Translations under genes and position numbers: made by a program
Origin: Alcanivorax sp. UBA4485
Lineage (GTDB): Bacteria > Pseudomonadota > Gammaproteobacteria > Pseudomonadales > Alcanivoracaceae
Length of the DNA: 32,143 nucleotides
Assembly: GCA_002389055.1 (NCBI GenBank)
Contig: DGNT01000192.1
Coordinates: forward strand, 1-32,143
Reading direction: 5' to 3'
Notes under the pieces: model-generated
What the model saw: only the letters and a program-made list of their open reading frames with translations
What the model was told of the DNA's origin: nothing
The model's database searches: none
Shown here: piece after piece, positions 31,864 to 32,143 of the stretch
Layout: every line of letters starts with the position of its first letter
How positions within the stretch are numbered: position 1 is the first letter of the stretch

Positions 31864-32143
31864 ATGAAAACCTTAACCCGGACTCTCATAGGGGTCATGG
31901 CACTGGCGGTTCTGTCCCTGCCCGGCCTGACCACCGCGGACTACACCGAAACCCGTTACCCCATCGTTCTCGTGCACGGCCTGTTCGGCTTCGACAGCGC
32001 CGCCGGCGTGGATTACTGGTACCGCATTCCCGAGGAACTGCGCCAGGGCGGCGCCGAGGTCTACGTGACCCAGGTCAGCGCCGCCGAGGACACCGAGGTG
32101 CGCGGCGAACAGCTGGCCCGCCAGGTGGAGGACATCCTCGCCA
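31864..32143 (+). CDS. lipA: Secreted triacylglycerol lipase, family I.1 (N-terminal part, cut by window end)
   Basis: About 93 residues are present. A signal peptide (MKTLTRTLIGVMALAVLSLP to about TTA, 25) is followed by DYTETRYPIVLVHGLFGFD, which closely resembles the start of mature P. aeruginosa LipA; HGLFG is the oxyanion-hole loop, and VDYWYRIPEELRQGGAEVYV and EVRGEQLARQVE also match. The GxSxG nucleophile lies beyond the window. AGGGAAG precedes the ATG. Export is expected via Sec and a type II system, with folding by the divergent foldase. Confidence 0.95.
   Translation, partial: MKTLTRTLIGVMALAVLSLPGLTTADYTETRYPIVLVHGLFGFDSAAGVDYWYRIPEELRQGGAEVYVTQVSAAEDTEVRGEQLARQVEDILA

Noticed and set aside
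1..32143. Search for CRISPR arrays, tRNAs, insertion sequences, attachment sites and defence genes
   Set aside because: No regularly spaced repeats, no tRNA-like cloverleaf with CCA end, no transposase or integrase motif found by eye.

Overview
The window is a GC-rich, densely packed gammaproteobacterial chromosome segment. The gene order gyrA-serC-pheA-hisC-tyrA/aroA-cmk, and on the other strand mtaD-ubiG-mupP-yciK, is the arrangement I know from Pseudomonas aeruginosa. The other content (tandem fused TRAP permeases with AdeT1/2-like binding proteins, an acyl-CoA synthetase, a secreted lipase with its foldase) fits a marine lipid- or hydrocarbon-using relative such as Alcanivorax/Alloalcanivorax. 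The genus is an inference; no rRNA or other marker is present. I see no tRNA, rRNA, CRISPR array, insertion sequence or phage gene.

Region 1 (1-8869, minus strand): gyrA, then the mixed-function amino-acid supraoperon serC, pheA, hisC, a tyrA-aroA fusion and cmk (cut by the window start). It covers serine/PLP, phenylalanine, tyrosine and chorismate synthesis plus CMP kinase, with 4-base stop/start overlaps at its distal junctions.

Region 2 (8870-12661): a divergent promoter region, then a plus-strand operon mtaD-ubiG-mupP-yciK for methylthioadenosine salvage, ubiquinone methylation, muropeptide sugar recycling and an SDR oxidoreductase. The mtnA gene that sits between gyrA and mtaD in P. aeruginosa is absent here.

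Region 3 (12662-25791): the most distinctive part. It has three paralogous secreted solute-binding proteins of the AdeT1/2 type, an outer-membrane lipoprotein that may be the TatT-like TRAP accessory, two tandem paralogous fused DctQM-type TRAP permeases (776 and 781 aa) and a FATP-like acyl-CoA synthetase placed 14 bases after the second permease. An ABC1/AarF kinase lies on the minus strand inside the cluster. Three hairpin terminators divide the cluster into separately expressed units. The best-supported hypothesis is a TRAP uptake system whose substrate is a carboxylate that is activated to its CoA thioester on entry.

Region 4 (25792-32143): a 50-aa membrane protein (25882-26034), a PilZ c-di-GMP receptor and a SAM methyltransferase on the plus strand; a tight minus-strand operon rnd-ycgL-ycgN-membrane protein-HIT; gpmA on the plus strand; and a lipase foldase gene divergent from the start of a Pseudomonas-type secreted lipase that runs off the window end.
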